Below are positions 1-7,626 of a stretch of DNA of 64,000 bases, in pieces. The DNA lies in contig NZ_BBPP01000008.1 in NCBI RefSeq assembly GCF_000787835.1, forward strand, positions 14,319 to 78,318. Reading direction: 5' to 3'. The stretch comes from Streptacidiphilus melanogenes. GTDB lineage: Bacteria; Actinomycetota; Actinomycetes; Streptomycetales; Streptomycetaceae. The translations under genes and the position numbers were made by a program. How positions within the stretch are numbered: the stretch's first letter is position 1; every line of letters begins with the position of its first letter. Under the pieces are notes generated by a model, which was not told where the DNA came from, ran no database searches, and saw only the letters and a list, made by a program, of their open reading frames with translations.

Positions 1-124
1 GGGTCGGGGCGGCGGGGTGTCGGCGGGGCGGGAGCGCTTCTCGCGCTGTTCGCCGCGCGTGCGGATGCGCGGCGCACCCCGGCGCCCCCGCCCCGATCCG
101 CCACCTCGGGCCCGGCCCCGGCGC

Positions 125-739
125 CTAGGCCCGCTGAGGGCTCACGGCGCGCACGTGCAGGGCGCGGGATCCGCCGACGGGCCGCCAGTCGGACTGGACC
201 TCGGTGAAGCCCGCCTCCTTGAGGGCGGGCAGCAGGACGTCGTCGTAGTGGGGACCGGCACTGCCACCGTCGTGCAGCACCGCCTGTTGGAGGACCGAGA
301 CGGCCAGACGGCCGCCCGGGCGCAGCACTCGGCGGACCTCGGCCAGGGAGGCGTCGAGGGGTTGCCAGAGCTGGACGCTGTTCGTGGCGCAGACTCCGTC
401 GAAGGTGCCGTCCGGCCACGGCAGGTCGTCGGCGGTGGCCTGGCACAGCTCTATGCGTTCGCGAACCCCGGAGCCCAGCCGCCGCGTGCGGCGGCGGGCC
501 GAGGTGAGCATCGGCTCCGAGGGATCCACCCCGGCGACCAGCAGATCCGCCGCGGCTCCGGCAAGCACCGCGAGCCCCAGGCCAGGGCCGAAGCCGATCT
601 CCAGGACGTGCTCGCCCGCCGCCGGGGCGAGGTCGGCGACGCAGGCCCGGATCTGTGGGCCGTGCCGACGCGCCATCAGCGCGCCGACGAGAGCGCCGCC
701 CAGGCCGCGGGGGAGAGCGAACTGCTGGTCCAGGTCCAT
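125..739 (-). CDS. Class I SAM-dependent methyltransferase
   Basis: A 204-residue cytoplasmic protein that probably transfers a methyl group from S-adenosylmethionine to an unidentified small molecule. The SAM-binding glycine loop is visible as VLEIGFGPGLG (about residues 45-55), followed by an acidic residue in AGVDPSEPML and a motif II/III region WPDGTFDGVCATNS. The C-terminal half keeps RRVLRPGGRLAV, typical of the Methyltransf_11/UbiE-like fold. I chose the ATG at 739 because the GTG five codons upstream has no ribosome-binding site either and the family usually starts close to this point. It lies downstream of marR on the same strand with a gap of about 127 bases, so it may be cotranscribed. 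The substrate cannot be read from the sequence. Confidence 0.85.
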   Translation of the reverse strand: MDLDQQFALPRGLGGALVGALMARRHGPQIRACVADLAPAAGEHVLEIGFGPGLGLAVLAGAAADLLVAGVDPSEPMLTSARRRTRRLGSGVRERIELCQATADDLPWPDGTFDGVCATNSVQLWQPLDASLAEVRRVLRPGGRLAVSVLQQAVLHDGGSAGPHYDDVLLPALKEAGFTEVQSDWRPVGGSRALHVRAVSPQRA

Positions 740-866
740 GCCGACAGCCTGCACCGAGCCGGATGCCCGGCGCGGCTGTTCTGTCCGAAGCCGGGGTTCG
801 ATCAGGGTTGGCCCCTACGGGATGCCGTGTGGACCCCGAGGACGTCTCCGCGCCGCGTCGACGCCC

Positions 867-1358
867 CTACGCCCCTTGCGGGGCCTGCGACGGGCAGCGC
901 GGCTCGGCACGCAGTCGGCGCGACACCTCGCCCAGGCCTGCCGCGATGTGGCCGAGCTGCTCGGGGGTGAGCACGTCGATCAGCGCCTGGCGCACCGCCT
1001 CGACATGGCCGGGCGCGGCGGACCGCAGCGCCTCGCGGCCCTGGTCGGTGATCTCCGCGAAGACCCCGCGCACGTCGCTGGGACAGGACCGGCGGGAGAC
1101 CAGCCCGGCCCGCTCCAGCTGCGTGATCTGGTAGGTCAGGCCGCTCTTGGAGGTGACCAGCCGGTCGGCGAGCTCGGTCATCCGCAGTGCGCCGTCCGCT
1201 GCGGCGTTGAGCTGGACCAGCACCTCGTACTGGGTGTGGGAGAGCCCCGCGTCATCCTTGAGCTGCTGCTCCAGCCTGCGGTTGACCAGGTTGGTGGCGC
1301 TGAGGAAGGCGATCCAGGCGGCTTTCTCGCCCTCGTCGAGCCAGCGGGGTTCAGTCAT
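867..1358 (-). CDS. MarR-family transcriptional regulator
   Basis: A 163-residue winged-helix repressor. The segment QYEVLVQLNAA...MTELADRLVTSKSGLTYQI is the MarR helix-turn-helix, and RAGLVSRRSCPSDVRGVFAE is the wing with its usual D-x-R-G motif. Flanking helices would form the dimer interface. I chose the ATG at 1358 over a longer upstream frame because the longer version would run through the operator region. It is divergent from ribA, and the space between them holds three copies of a 12-bp palindrome, so it most likely represses itself and ribA. Members of this family usually sense phenolic or redox-active ligands; the ligand here is unknown. A fourth copy of the palindrome lies in front of the dioxygenase at 51827. 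Confidence 0.9.
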   Translation of the reverse strand: MTEPRWLDEGEKAAWIAFLSATNLVNRRLEQQLKDDAGLSHTQYEVLVQLNAAADGALRMTELADRLVTSKSGLTYQITQLERAGLVSRRSCPSDVRGVFAEITDQGREALRSAAPGHVEAVRQALIDVLTPEQLGHIAAGLGEVSRRLRAEPRCPSQAPQGA

Positions 1359-1378
1359 GTGTCGACCATACTCCGTTG

Positions 1379-1528
1379 TTAAAATTTGAACCACCGGCGC
1401 GCGTGGTCCCCACGCGCCGCGGTCGGGCCGCCTCCATGGTGTCACCTTGATCCTGTCGCTTGCTGATTCCCGTTGTTCAAATTTGAAGCACGGTGTAGTG
1501 TCGGGGCGTCGCTTGGTTCAAATTGGAA
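1379..1528. promoter_or_regulatory. Three MarR-type palindromic operators between marR and ribA
   Basis: Three 12-bp sites are visible: TTAAAATTTGAA at 1379-1390, the perfect palindrome TTCAAATTTGAA at 1476-1487, and TTCAAATTGGAA at 1517-1528. They are strikingly A+T-rich in a very G+C-rich background. They sit just upstream of each divergent gene, the first 21 bp before the marR start and the last 27 bp before the ribA start. This is the normal arrangement for a MarR repressor controlling a divergent pair. Binding itself is inferred. Confidence 0.8.
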
Positions 1529-1554
1529 CGAAGCCAGAACGAGCGGAGCCCTCC

Positions 1555-2193
1555 ATGACTGTGATCCCCGAGGCGACGGTCCGTACCCGCGTCCGCGTTC
1601 CGCTGCGGTTCGGCGACGGGTACAGCGTCGACTCCGAGCTGGTCACCTTCCACGGTCTGGCCGACGGTCAGGAGCACCTCGCCGTGGTCCTCGGTGATCC
1701 TGACGCCGCCGCGACCCCGTTGGTCCGGCTGCACTCCGAGTGCCTGACCGGCGACGTCTTCGGCTCCGCGCGCTGCGACTGCGGCCCCCAGCTGCGCGAG
1801 GCGGTCGAGCGCATCGCCCAGCGCGGCGGCTACCTGCTCTACCTGCGCCAGGAGGGCCGCGGCATCGGCCTCTACAACAAGCTCGACGCCTACGCGCTGC
1901 AGGACGAGGGCTACGACACCTACGCCGCCAACGCCGCCCTCGGCCTCCCCGAGGACGGTCGCGACTACACCGCCGCAGCGCAGATGCTCGCCGCCCTCGG
2001 GGTCGACAGCGTCGACCTGCTCTCCAACAACCCCGACAAGGCCGCCCAGCTCCGCGAGCTCGGCGTCCCGGTCCGCGACCGGGTTCCCACCGGCGTCCAC
2101 GCCACCCCGCACAACCTCCGCTACCTCCGGGCCAAGTCGACGGGAACCGATCTCTCGTCGGCCCACGACCTGCTGGCAGGCCGCATCGCCTGA
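1555..2193 (+). CDS. ribA: GTP cyclohydrolase II
   Basis: A 212-residue enzyme that converts GTP to 2,5-diamino-6-ribosylamino-4-pyrimidinone 5'-phosphate, formate and pyrophosphate, the first step of riboflavin synthesis. The zinc site [18 protein letters not shown] has the three expected cysteines. The substrate loop [12 protein letters not shown] and the late SNNPDK motif are also present. It is a stand-alone RibA with no fused RibB domain, and no other rib genes lie nearby, so it is probably an accessory or conditionally used copy. I chose the ATG at 1555; a longer frame starts at 1447 but would include the operators. Control by the divergent MarR protein is likely from the palindromes immediately upstream. 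Confidence 0.95.
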   Translation: MTVIPEATVRTRVRVPLRFGDGYSVDSELVTFHGLADGQEHLAVVLGDPDAAATPLVRLHSECLTGDVFGSARCDCGPQLREAVERIAQRGGYLLYLRQEGRGIGLYNKLDAYALQDEGYDTYAANAALGLPEDGRDYTAAAQMLAALGVDSVDLLSNNPDKAAQLRELGVPVRDRVPTGVHATPHNLRYLRAKSTGTDLSSAHDLLAGRIA

Positions 2194-2219
2194 CGGTCGC
2201 CGCCGGGGAGCCGGCGTGA

Positions 2220-3032
2220 TCAGGGGGTGGCGCCGGGGAAGTCCGCCATCGGGCAGTAGGTCGGCTGGCTCGGATCGTACTGGTGGATCCCGATCGCGAT
2301 GCCCGCCTGCGAGCTGCCCGTCAACGGGGTGTCCCCGACGAGCACCAGCGCGTGCCATCCGGTCTGCTTGGCCGTGTAGAGCGTGCAGTTGTCGACGACC
2401 TTGGTGCTCTGCGCGGCGGCGGCCGCGCTCCGGCCCTGCACGTAGGTCGACGACAGGCCCGGGGTGGCCTCCAGCAGGTACAACTCCTGCGCGGCGGTGG
2501 ACGTCGAGGCCCAGAACGACTCTCCAGCGGTCAGGTAGAGGTCCGAGACGGTCACCACCTGGTTGCCGGGGAGCACGGAGAAGGCGATGTCCGGGTCGCC
2601 CGCCCCCGTCGTGCCGTGGTGGGTCGGCGTGGGGATGGTGGTGATCTTCGCGCCGTACTGCGCCTCGGCCCAGTAGGAGCCGGCGGTGTGCGGGACGATC
2701 TGCGTGTACCAGGTGCCGAACGGCTCCGTGCCGGAGTTGGAGTCAACCGCGACGAAGTTCGTCCGGTCCTGGCCCACGTCGCTGCCGCCCGCGAAGCCGC
2801 CGCCCGCGTTCAGCAGGGTGAGCCCGTCGTTCGCGCCCGAGGACGGCTGGACTGCGGACACGGACCAGTAGTCGTACGACGTGGTGTAGGCGTACCCCTG
2901 GGCCGCCGTCGAGGAGACCGCGGTGCCGTTCGGGAGCACGCCCCCGGCCCAGGCGGTTCCGGTGAAGCCGACGGCGAAGGCCGTCGCCAGCGCGCCGGCC
3001 GTCAGCCATCGTCCGGTCTTTCTCACATACAC
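2220..3032 (-). CDS. Secreted protein of unknown function
   Basis: About 270 residues with a clear Sec signal peptide: basic VYVRKTGRW, then a hydrophobic stretch ending in GTAWAG, so cleavage probably follows AWA. The mature part is rich in Thr, Ser, Gly and Ala with many Tyr and Trp, as is common in extracellular beta-sheet proteins. It contains two cysteines (VDNCTLY and PTYCPM) that could form a disulfide. I recognise no catalytic motif. The GTG at 3032 is preceded by GGAGG at 5-nt spacing, so I prefer it to the longer reading frame that opens at 3110. It converges on ribA, ending 26 bases from that gene's stop. Confidence 0.75.
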   Translation of the reverse strand: MYVRKTGRWLTAGALATAFAVGFTGTAWAGGVLPNGTAVSSTAAQGYAYTTSYDYWSVSAVQPSSGANDGLTLLNAGGGFAGGSDVGQDRTNFVAVDSNSGTEPFGTWYTQIVPHTAGSYWAEAQYGAKITTIPTPTHHGTTGAGDPDIAFSVLPGNQVVTVSDLYLTAGESFWASTSTAAQELYLLEATPGLSSTYVQGRSAAAAAQSTKVVDNCTLYTAKQTGWHALVLVGDTPLTGSSQAGIAIGIHQYDPSQPTYCPMADFPGATP

Positions 3033-3254
3033 GAGCGCCTCCGGGCGCGTAGAAACGAAATGCCGTGGGAGAAGGTACGGACAGGCGGCCGACCGCGAAT
3101 GAGTACTCACTACTCCACGCGGCTCGGCATCAGACCGCGCCGCAATTGTGAGTACCGATTACTCACGCAAGGCGACGACGGGGAGTCCTACGTTGAGGCG
3201 TCTTCCGCAGGGCCGCGCGTCCTGACCCCTCCACTCCTCGAACGGAGACCGTTC

Positions 3255-3389
3255 TTGCTCCCCGGGAAACCTCTACAGCGTGCCCGCGAAATCCTGACGG
3301 CCCTCTGGCGAAACGATTCCCTGCGGACGCTGGTCTGGGCCACGGGCACCATGCTCGTCGTCGTCCTGGTCGTCGCCGTTCGCATCTGA
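3255..3389 (+). CDS. Small single-span membrane protein (putative)
   Basis: A possible 44-residue ORF starting at TTG 3255, with GGAGA 6 nt upstream. The N-terminal half is charged (LQRAREILTALWRNDSLR). The C-terminal half, VWATGTMLVVVLVVAVRI, is one hydrophobic segment ending in Arg-Ile. It occupies the otherwise empty 370-bp space between the divergent promoters of the secreted protein and the region after the LuxR gene stop. No homolog is recognised. The ribosome-binding site and the well-formed membrane helix support it, but it could be chance. Confidence 0.4.
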   Translation: MLPGKPLQRAREILTALWRNDSLRTLVWATGTMLVVVLVVAVRI

Positions 3390-3399
3390 GGCACTCACA

Positions 3400-6114
3400 T
3401 CATGCAGAGGGATCGCCGGCGATCCCCAGCGCGTGGGCGAGATCCTGGCGGCTTGCGATTCCGAGCGTCACGTAAGCGCGCTGGAGTTGGTTCTCGACGG
3501 TGCGCACCGACAGGGACAGCATTTCGGCGATCTTCTTGTTGGTCGCGCCGTTGGCCGCGAGCAGGGCGATTTCGAGCTGGCGACCGCTGACGGCCGTGTT
3601 GGTCTCGGCCGGAAGCAGCAGCGGAGTGCGCGCGCCTTCGCACTGCGCCGCCCATGAGCTCGCGCGACGGGCTGCCGCGGTGGCCGCGCGGGGGCGGCCG
3701 GCGCGGCGCAGGGAGACAGCGGCGGTGTTGGCGGCCTCGGCGGCCTGCAGGTCGGCGCCCAGGTCATGGAGCTCCGCCGCTGCGGCGAGCAGCAGCTCCG
3801 GGTCGTCGGCGGCCAGCGCCGAGGCCAGGGCCAGCCGCGCGCCGGGCCAGGCTCCCTGGCAGGTCGAAGCCAGCTCGCGCAGTCGGTCGACGACGTCGTG
3901 CGCGCCACCCAGGCGGGCGACGTCGGTCAGCAGCACCGCCTCGGTGGTCAGCATGCCGGCACCGGCGGCCTCGGCCGCCCCCTGTCGCAGAATGCGGCGG
4001 GCGGTGGCCAGTTCCCCGCTCGCCGCGGCCGTCCAGGCCCGGGCCAGGTACTCCGTGTCGCGGTACAGGGGCAGTCCCGTGTGGGTGTCCGCCTCGTTCA
4101 GGATCCGCCGGGCGGCCGCGCCGTCGCCGAGGACGGCGACACAGGCCGCGATGCCGTTCAGCGCCGTGTGCAGGGCGTTGGTGCTGCGCTGTGCGCGGGC
4201 CCGTGCGGCGGCCTCGGCGTACCAGCGTCGGGCGGTGGCTGGTCGCCCGGCCAGCCACTCGGTCAGGCCGAGGTTGACCGCGAGCCAGGTGGCGGGCACG
4301 GAGATGTCCGCCTCGGTCAGCTGCCTGAACGCGCGCTCGCCGACGCTGCGGGACTCCGACAGCCGCCCCAGGCTGCGCAGCGACGCGCTCAGGCCGATGA
4401 GCTGGGAGGCAGGGTGCGGATACAGGCTGCGCTGGTCGAGTCGCCGGTGGTGCTGGTAGACGCTCTCGGCGAAGGCGCAGGCCTCGGCGCTGCGGCCGGT
4501 CATGTCGAGGCCGGCCACCTTCATCATCGCCCCCGCCAGCCACGCGGCCGGGTCCGAGCCGCCGCCGTCCGGCCGGTCGCCGTCGCGATGGTCGCCCTCG
4601 TACGGATCGCCTTCGTGCTGGTCGATGTCGGGTTGCAGGTCGTGCAGCAGTTCCAGACCGCGCACGGGCTGACCGGCCGGGATGCGGACGGCGGCCTCGC
4701 TGTAGCGCAGCATCCGCAGCGCGTGCTCCCCGATGACCCGGGCCTGGGCCCGGGCGTTCACCGCCAGCGCCTCGTCGGTGCGGCCCGAGGCCCAGAACAG
4801 GTTCATGGTGCGCGCGATGGCCACGGCCACGACGTCGGGCTCGCTGGTGGCGGCGGCGTCGGCCTCGGCGAGCACCCCCTCGGCCTCGACGGTGTCGCCC
4901 AGCTCGAACAGGACCTCCCCGAGCATGTGCCGGGAGGCGACCGATCGCGGTCCCTCGACCTCGGCTGCGCGCAGCAGCTTGGCGGCCAGGGGATAGTCGT
5001 GCGCGTAGCGGGCCAGCGACGCGGCCTCCAGGAGCAGCGCGGGATCGGCGGTGCCCGTGGCGGCGAGCTGCCACGCGGCCAGACGACGCCTGTCGTCGCG
5101 ACGGCGCGCGCCGCAGGCGGTGGTGCGGTCGATCTGGGTGAGGAGGTGGTGGCGTCGCCGCAACGGTGGGATGCCCGCTCGAAGGAGCTCCCCGTACAAC
5201 GGGTGAGCGAGGGTGACTTCCGTTCTGCGCCGGTTCATGGCGGTGTGGATGATGCCTGCGGCCTCCAGGTCGGCCAGGACCGGTAGTTCGGCCAGTTCCT
5301 GCGCGTCCGCCAGCGGCACCGGTGCGCACAGGGCCAGCAGCTCCAGCACGGCACGCCCCTGCGTCGGCACCGCGCTCAGACGGGCGTCGACGAGTTCGGT
5401 CAACCGCGACGTCGTCTGCGGTTCCGCACCGGTGAGCGACCACAGCTCGCCGTCGAAGCCCAACCGGCCCGCTGCCGACGCCCCCTCGACCAGCTCGCGC
5501 AGGAACAGCGCGTTGCCGCCGGAGACGCGGTGCAGTTCCCAGACGGTGCGCTGCGCCGCCGGCGCGCCCAGAGCCTGCTGGAGCACCGCGTCCGTCTGCT
5601 GCGGCGTGAACGGGCTCAGGTCCACTCGACGGACCGAGGTGTCGCCGCACAGCGCGACAACGGCGGCACTGAGCGGCTGCCCGGTCCGGATGGTGCCGAG
5701 CAACCGTACGACGCCCGCATCCATCAGCTGCCGCAGCAGCACGGCGGAAGCCGAGTCCAGCAGGTGCAGGTCGTCGATCAGGAGCGCGCAGCGGCGTTCA
5801 CGTCCCGGACCGGCCGCCAACCGCCGCGCCACCGCCGTGAACCCGGCCACCGGATCGGACAGGTCCACCCCGGGCGGAATCAGATGGGCGATCGCCGCCA
5901 GCGGCATCTCCGCGGCCGCGGCCGTCGCCGTCGCCCGACCGCCCCGGAATCCCGATCGCACCGCGCGCGCCAGGAACTCCTCCGCCAGCCGCGTCTTGCC
6001 GACACCGGCCGGGCCCGAGACCACCAGTCCCCGGCACGAGTTCCACGTCGCGTCGAATTCGGCCAACTGCTGTTCGCGCCCGGCCAGCGGCCACAGTGGG
6101 GCCCCGATGTCCAT
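3400..6114 (-). CDS. LuxR-family regulator with N-terminal AAA-type ATPase domain
   Basis: A 904-residue LAL-type (large ATP-binding LuxR) activator. The N-terminal ATPase domain has GREQQLAEFD, Walker A SGPAGVGKTRLAEEF (about residues 33-47) and Walker B CALLIDDLHLLD. A long alpha-helical middle with TPR-like pairs probably forms the ligand-sensing and oligomerisation region. The C-terminal HTH is SGRQLEIALLAANG, then NKKIAEMLSLSVRTVENQL, the GerE/LuxR fold. The ATG at 6114 has AGGAGAGG upstream. Such proteins often control secondary metabolism or sugar use, but no biosynthetic cluster lies beside it. The nearest genes are the divergent deoD and the unrelated secreted protein, so the target cannot be named. 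Confidence 0.92.
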   Translation of the reverse strand: MDIGAPLWPLAGREQQLAEFDATWNSCRGLVVSGPAGVGKTRLAEEFLARAVRSGFRGGRATATAAAAEMPLAAIAHLIPPGVDLSDPVAGFTAVARRLAAGPGRERRCALLIDDLHLLDSASAVLLRQLMDAGVVRLLGTIRTGQPLSAAVVALCGDTSVRRVDLSPFTPQQTDAVLQQALGAPAAQRTVWELHRVSGGNALFLRELVEGASAAGRLGFDGELWSLTGAEPQTTSRLTELVDARLSAVPTQGRAVLELLALCAPVPLADAQELAELPVLADLEAAGIIHTAMNRRRTEVTLAHPLYGELLRAGIPPLRRRHHLLTQIDRTTACGARRRDDRRRLAAWQLAATGTADPALLLEAASLARYAHDYPLAAKLLRAAEVEGPRSVASRHMLGEVLFELGDTVEAEGVLAEADAAATSEPDVVAVAIARTMNLFWASGRTDEALAVNARAQARVIGEHALRMLRYSEAAVRIPAGQPVRGLELLHDLQPDIDQHEGDPYEGDHRDGDRPDGGGSDPAAWLAGAMMKVAGLDMTGRSAEACAFAESVYQHHRRLDQRSLYPHPASQLIGLSASLRSLGRLSESRSVGERAFRQLTEADISVPATWLAVNLGLTEWLAGRPATARRWYAEAAARARAQRSTNALHTALNGIAACVAVLGDGAAARRILNEADTHTGLPLYRDTEYLARAWTAAASGELATARRILRQGAAEAAGAGMLTTEAVLLTDVARLGGAHDVVDRLRELASTCQGAWPGARLALASALAADDPELLLAAAAELHDLGADLQAAEAANTAAVSLRRAGRPRAATAAARRASSWAAQCEGARTPLLLPAETNTAVSGRQLEIALLAANGATNKKIAEMLSLSVRTVENQLQRAYVTLGIASRQDLAHALGIAGDPSA

Positions 6115-6342
6115 GAACCTCTCCTGAGCGGCTCGTGCGCACGCCACCGGTCCGGCTCCACGACTCGGCATCCCGGCCCCGCACGGTCCGGATCGAGCCA
6201 CTGCCCGGTGACGTCGGGGCCGAGTGTACCGAGGCGGGCGACCTGGCACGCGTGTTGCCAAGCCGCCCCGCCTGACCGAAGGTGTGGGGATGGACGACCT
6301 GCCGGTGACGGATCCCGACGGCTGCACGAACGAGCGTGCGCC

Positions 6343-6356
6343 CCGCCCCGGGGCGG
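6343..6356. promoter_or_regulatory. Perfect 14-bp palindrome overlapping the deoD Shine-Dalgarno region
   Basis: CCGCCCCGGGGCGG ends 7 bp before the deoD ATG. Its right half is the only purine-rich sequence available as a ribosome-binding site. In RNA the element would fold on itself, or it could act on DNA as an operator. The role is inferred only. Confidence 0.35.
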
Positions 6357-6363
6357 CGAACTG

Positions 6364-7107
6364 ATGGCCACGCCGCACATCGGCGCCGAGCCCGGTGACT
6401 TCGCCCCCTGCGTGCTGATGCCGGGCGACCCGCACCGGGCTCGTCGCATCGCCCACGACCTGCTCACGGACGTCCGGCAGGTGACGGACGTGCGCGGCAT
6501 CCTCGGCTTCACCGGCCGCTACCTCGGTGAGCCGATGTCCGTGATGGCCTCCGGCATGGGCGCGCCGTCCATGAGCATCTACGCCACCGAACTGTTCCGG
6601 TTCTACGGAGTCGAGCGCATCGTCCGGGTCGGCACGGCGGGCGCGCTCCAGGACTCGCTGAGCCTCGGTGACGTGATCGTGGCCTCGGCCGCGCACACCG
6701 ACGCGACGACGGCCACGGCCCCGGTGCCGGGCGTGACCCTGTCCCTGGCGCCGTCGCCCCGCCTGCTGGTCGACGCGATCGCGGTCGCGGGTGACGCGGC
6801 CCGGGTGGGACCGGTGCTCAGCTCCGACTACTTCTACCTCGACCGTCCCGAGGTCCTCGACCGGCTCGCAGCGCTCGGCACCCTCGCGGTCGAGATGGAG
6901 GCCGCGGGCCTGTACGCGGTCGCCGCCGCCGAGCGGCGCGAGGCCCTCACCGTCCTCACCGTCACCGACCAGCTGCGCACCGGCGAGGCGATGGACGCGG
7001 CCACCCGCGAGACCCGCTACCAGCGAATGGTCGACATCGCCGCCCGCGCACTCCTCGCCCGCCCGTTCGGCGGAGCAACGGAACCGCACAAACCGGCCCA
7101 GGGGTGA
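6364..7107 (+). CDS. deoD: Purine-nucleoside phosphorylase, DeoD type
   Basis: A 247-residue enzyme that splits purine (deoxy)ribonucleosides with phosphate to free base and (deoxy)ribose-1-phosphate in nucleoside salvage. The start MATPHIGAEPGDFAPCVLMP closely follows E. coli DeoD. Further family motifs are GDPHRARRIA, MGAPSMSIYATELF, VRVGTAGAL, the ribose-binding MEAAGLYAVAA and the catalytic-Asp region VTDQLRTGE. The family is hexameric and cytoplasmic. The stop overlaps the GTG of the next ORF by GTGA, implying translational coupling to the ATP-grasp fragment. The predicted Shine-Dalgarno lies inside a 14-bp palindrome. Confidence 0.95.
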   Translation: MATPHIGAEPGDFAPCVLMPGDPHRARRIAHDLLTDVRQVTDVRGILGFTGRYLGEPMSVMASGMGAPSMSIYATELFRFYGVERIVRVGTAGALQDSLSLGDVIVASAAHTDATTATAPVPGVTLSLAPSPRLLVDAIAVAGDAARVGPVLSSDYFYLDRPEVLDRLAALGTLAVEMEAAGLYAVAAAERREALTVLTVTDQLRTGEAMDAATRETRYQRMVDIAARALLARPFGGATEPHKPAQG

Positions 7108-7556
7108 GTCCGCTCGTCAAGGGCCGTGTTCTCGCGGACGGCCGGACCGAGCTGCTGGAGGTCAACGCGCGACCTGGGGGCCGCATCTACCGGGCCGCGA
7201 TGCTCCACTCCTGCGGCGTGGACCCGTTCTGGGAAGCGATCATGATGGCGCTCGACGACGGCTACACGACGAACTGCGAGGGGATCGCGCAGAGCGCCAG
7301 CCCGGTCTTCGGGATGCGGCCCTTCGAGATCCAGGAGATCGGCCGGGTCGCCGAGTCCGTCACGCTGGGGGAGTGGGAACGGATCGACGGCGTCGACTTC
7401 GGCTACGTGCACGAGGGCTTCGTGGTGACGTCGCTGGCGAAGGAGAACGTCTTCGGCGAGGTTCTGCTGACGGCGTCGAACCTCGCCGAGCTGCGCGAGG
7501 TGGAGGCGCGGGTCGAGCAGAGGTTCCACGCCCGGGTGGAGCCCTTCGCCACCTGA
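7104..7556 (+). pseudogene. C-terminal fragment of an ATP-grasp ligase
   Basis: A 150-residue ORF whose first 30 residues contain LLEVNARPGGRIYR, the metal-binding E-x-N-x-R-x-G-G strand of ATP-grasp ligases of the carboxylate-amine or biotin-carboxylase-like type. The remainder resembles the region that follows that motif in complete enzymes. The central ATP-grasp subdomains and the preATP-grasp domain (about 250-300 residues) that should precede it are absent. The GTG start overlaps the deoD stop, so the fragment appears joined to deoD by a deletion. I call it a remnant, although the frame is intact and it may still be translated. Confidence 0.6.
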
Positions 7557-7626
7557 GATGCCGAGTCCGGTGCGGGTCGGGTCGGCGCATTGGCCCTGGC
7601 CTGGTCGGATCGGGGAGACTGCCCGG

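Noticed and set aside
1-124. Gene at the left edge
   Set aside because: Only low-complexity Arg/Pro/Gly-coding frames are present, with no start context. I see no supported feature in these bases.
5530-6363. Upstream extension of the deoD frame to 5530
   Set aside because: The frame is open but runs antisense to the LuxR-type regulator and has low-complexity composition. DeoD homology starts exactly at ATG 6364.
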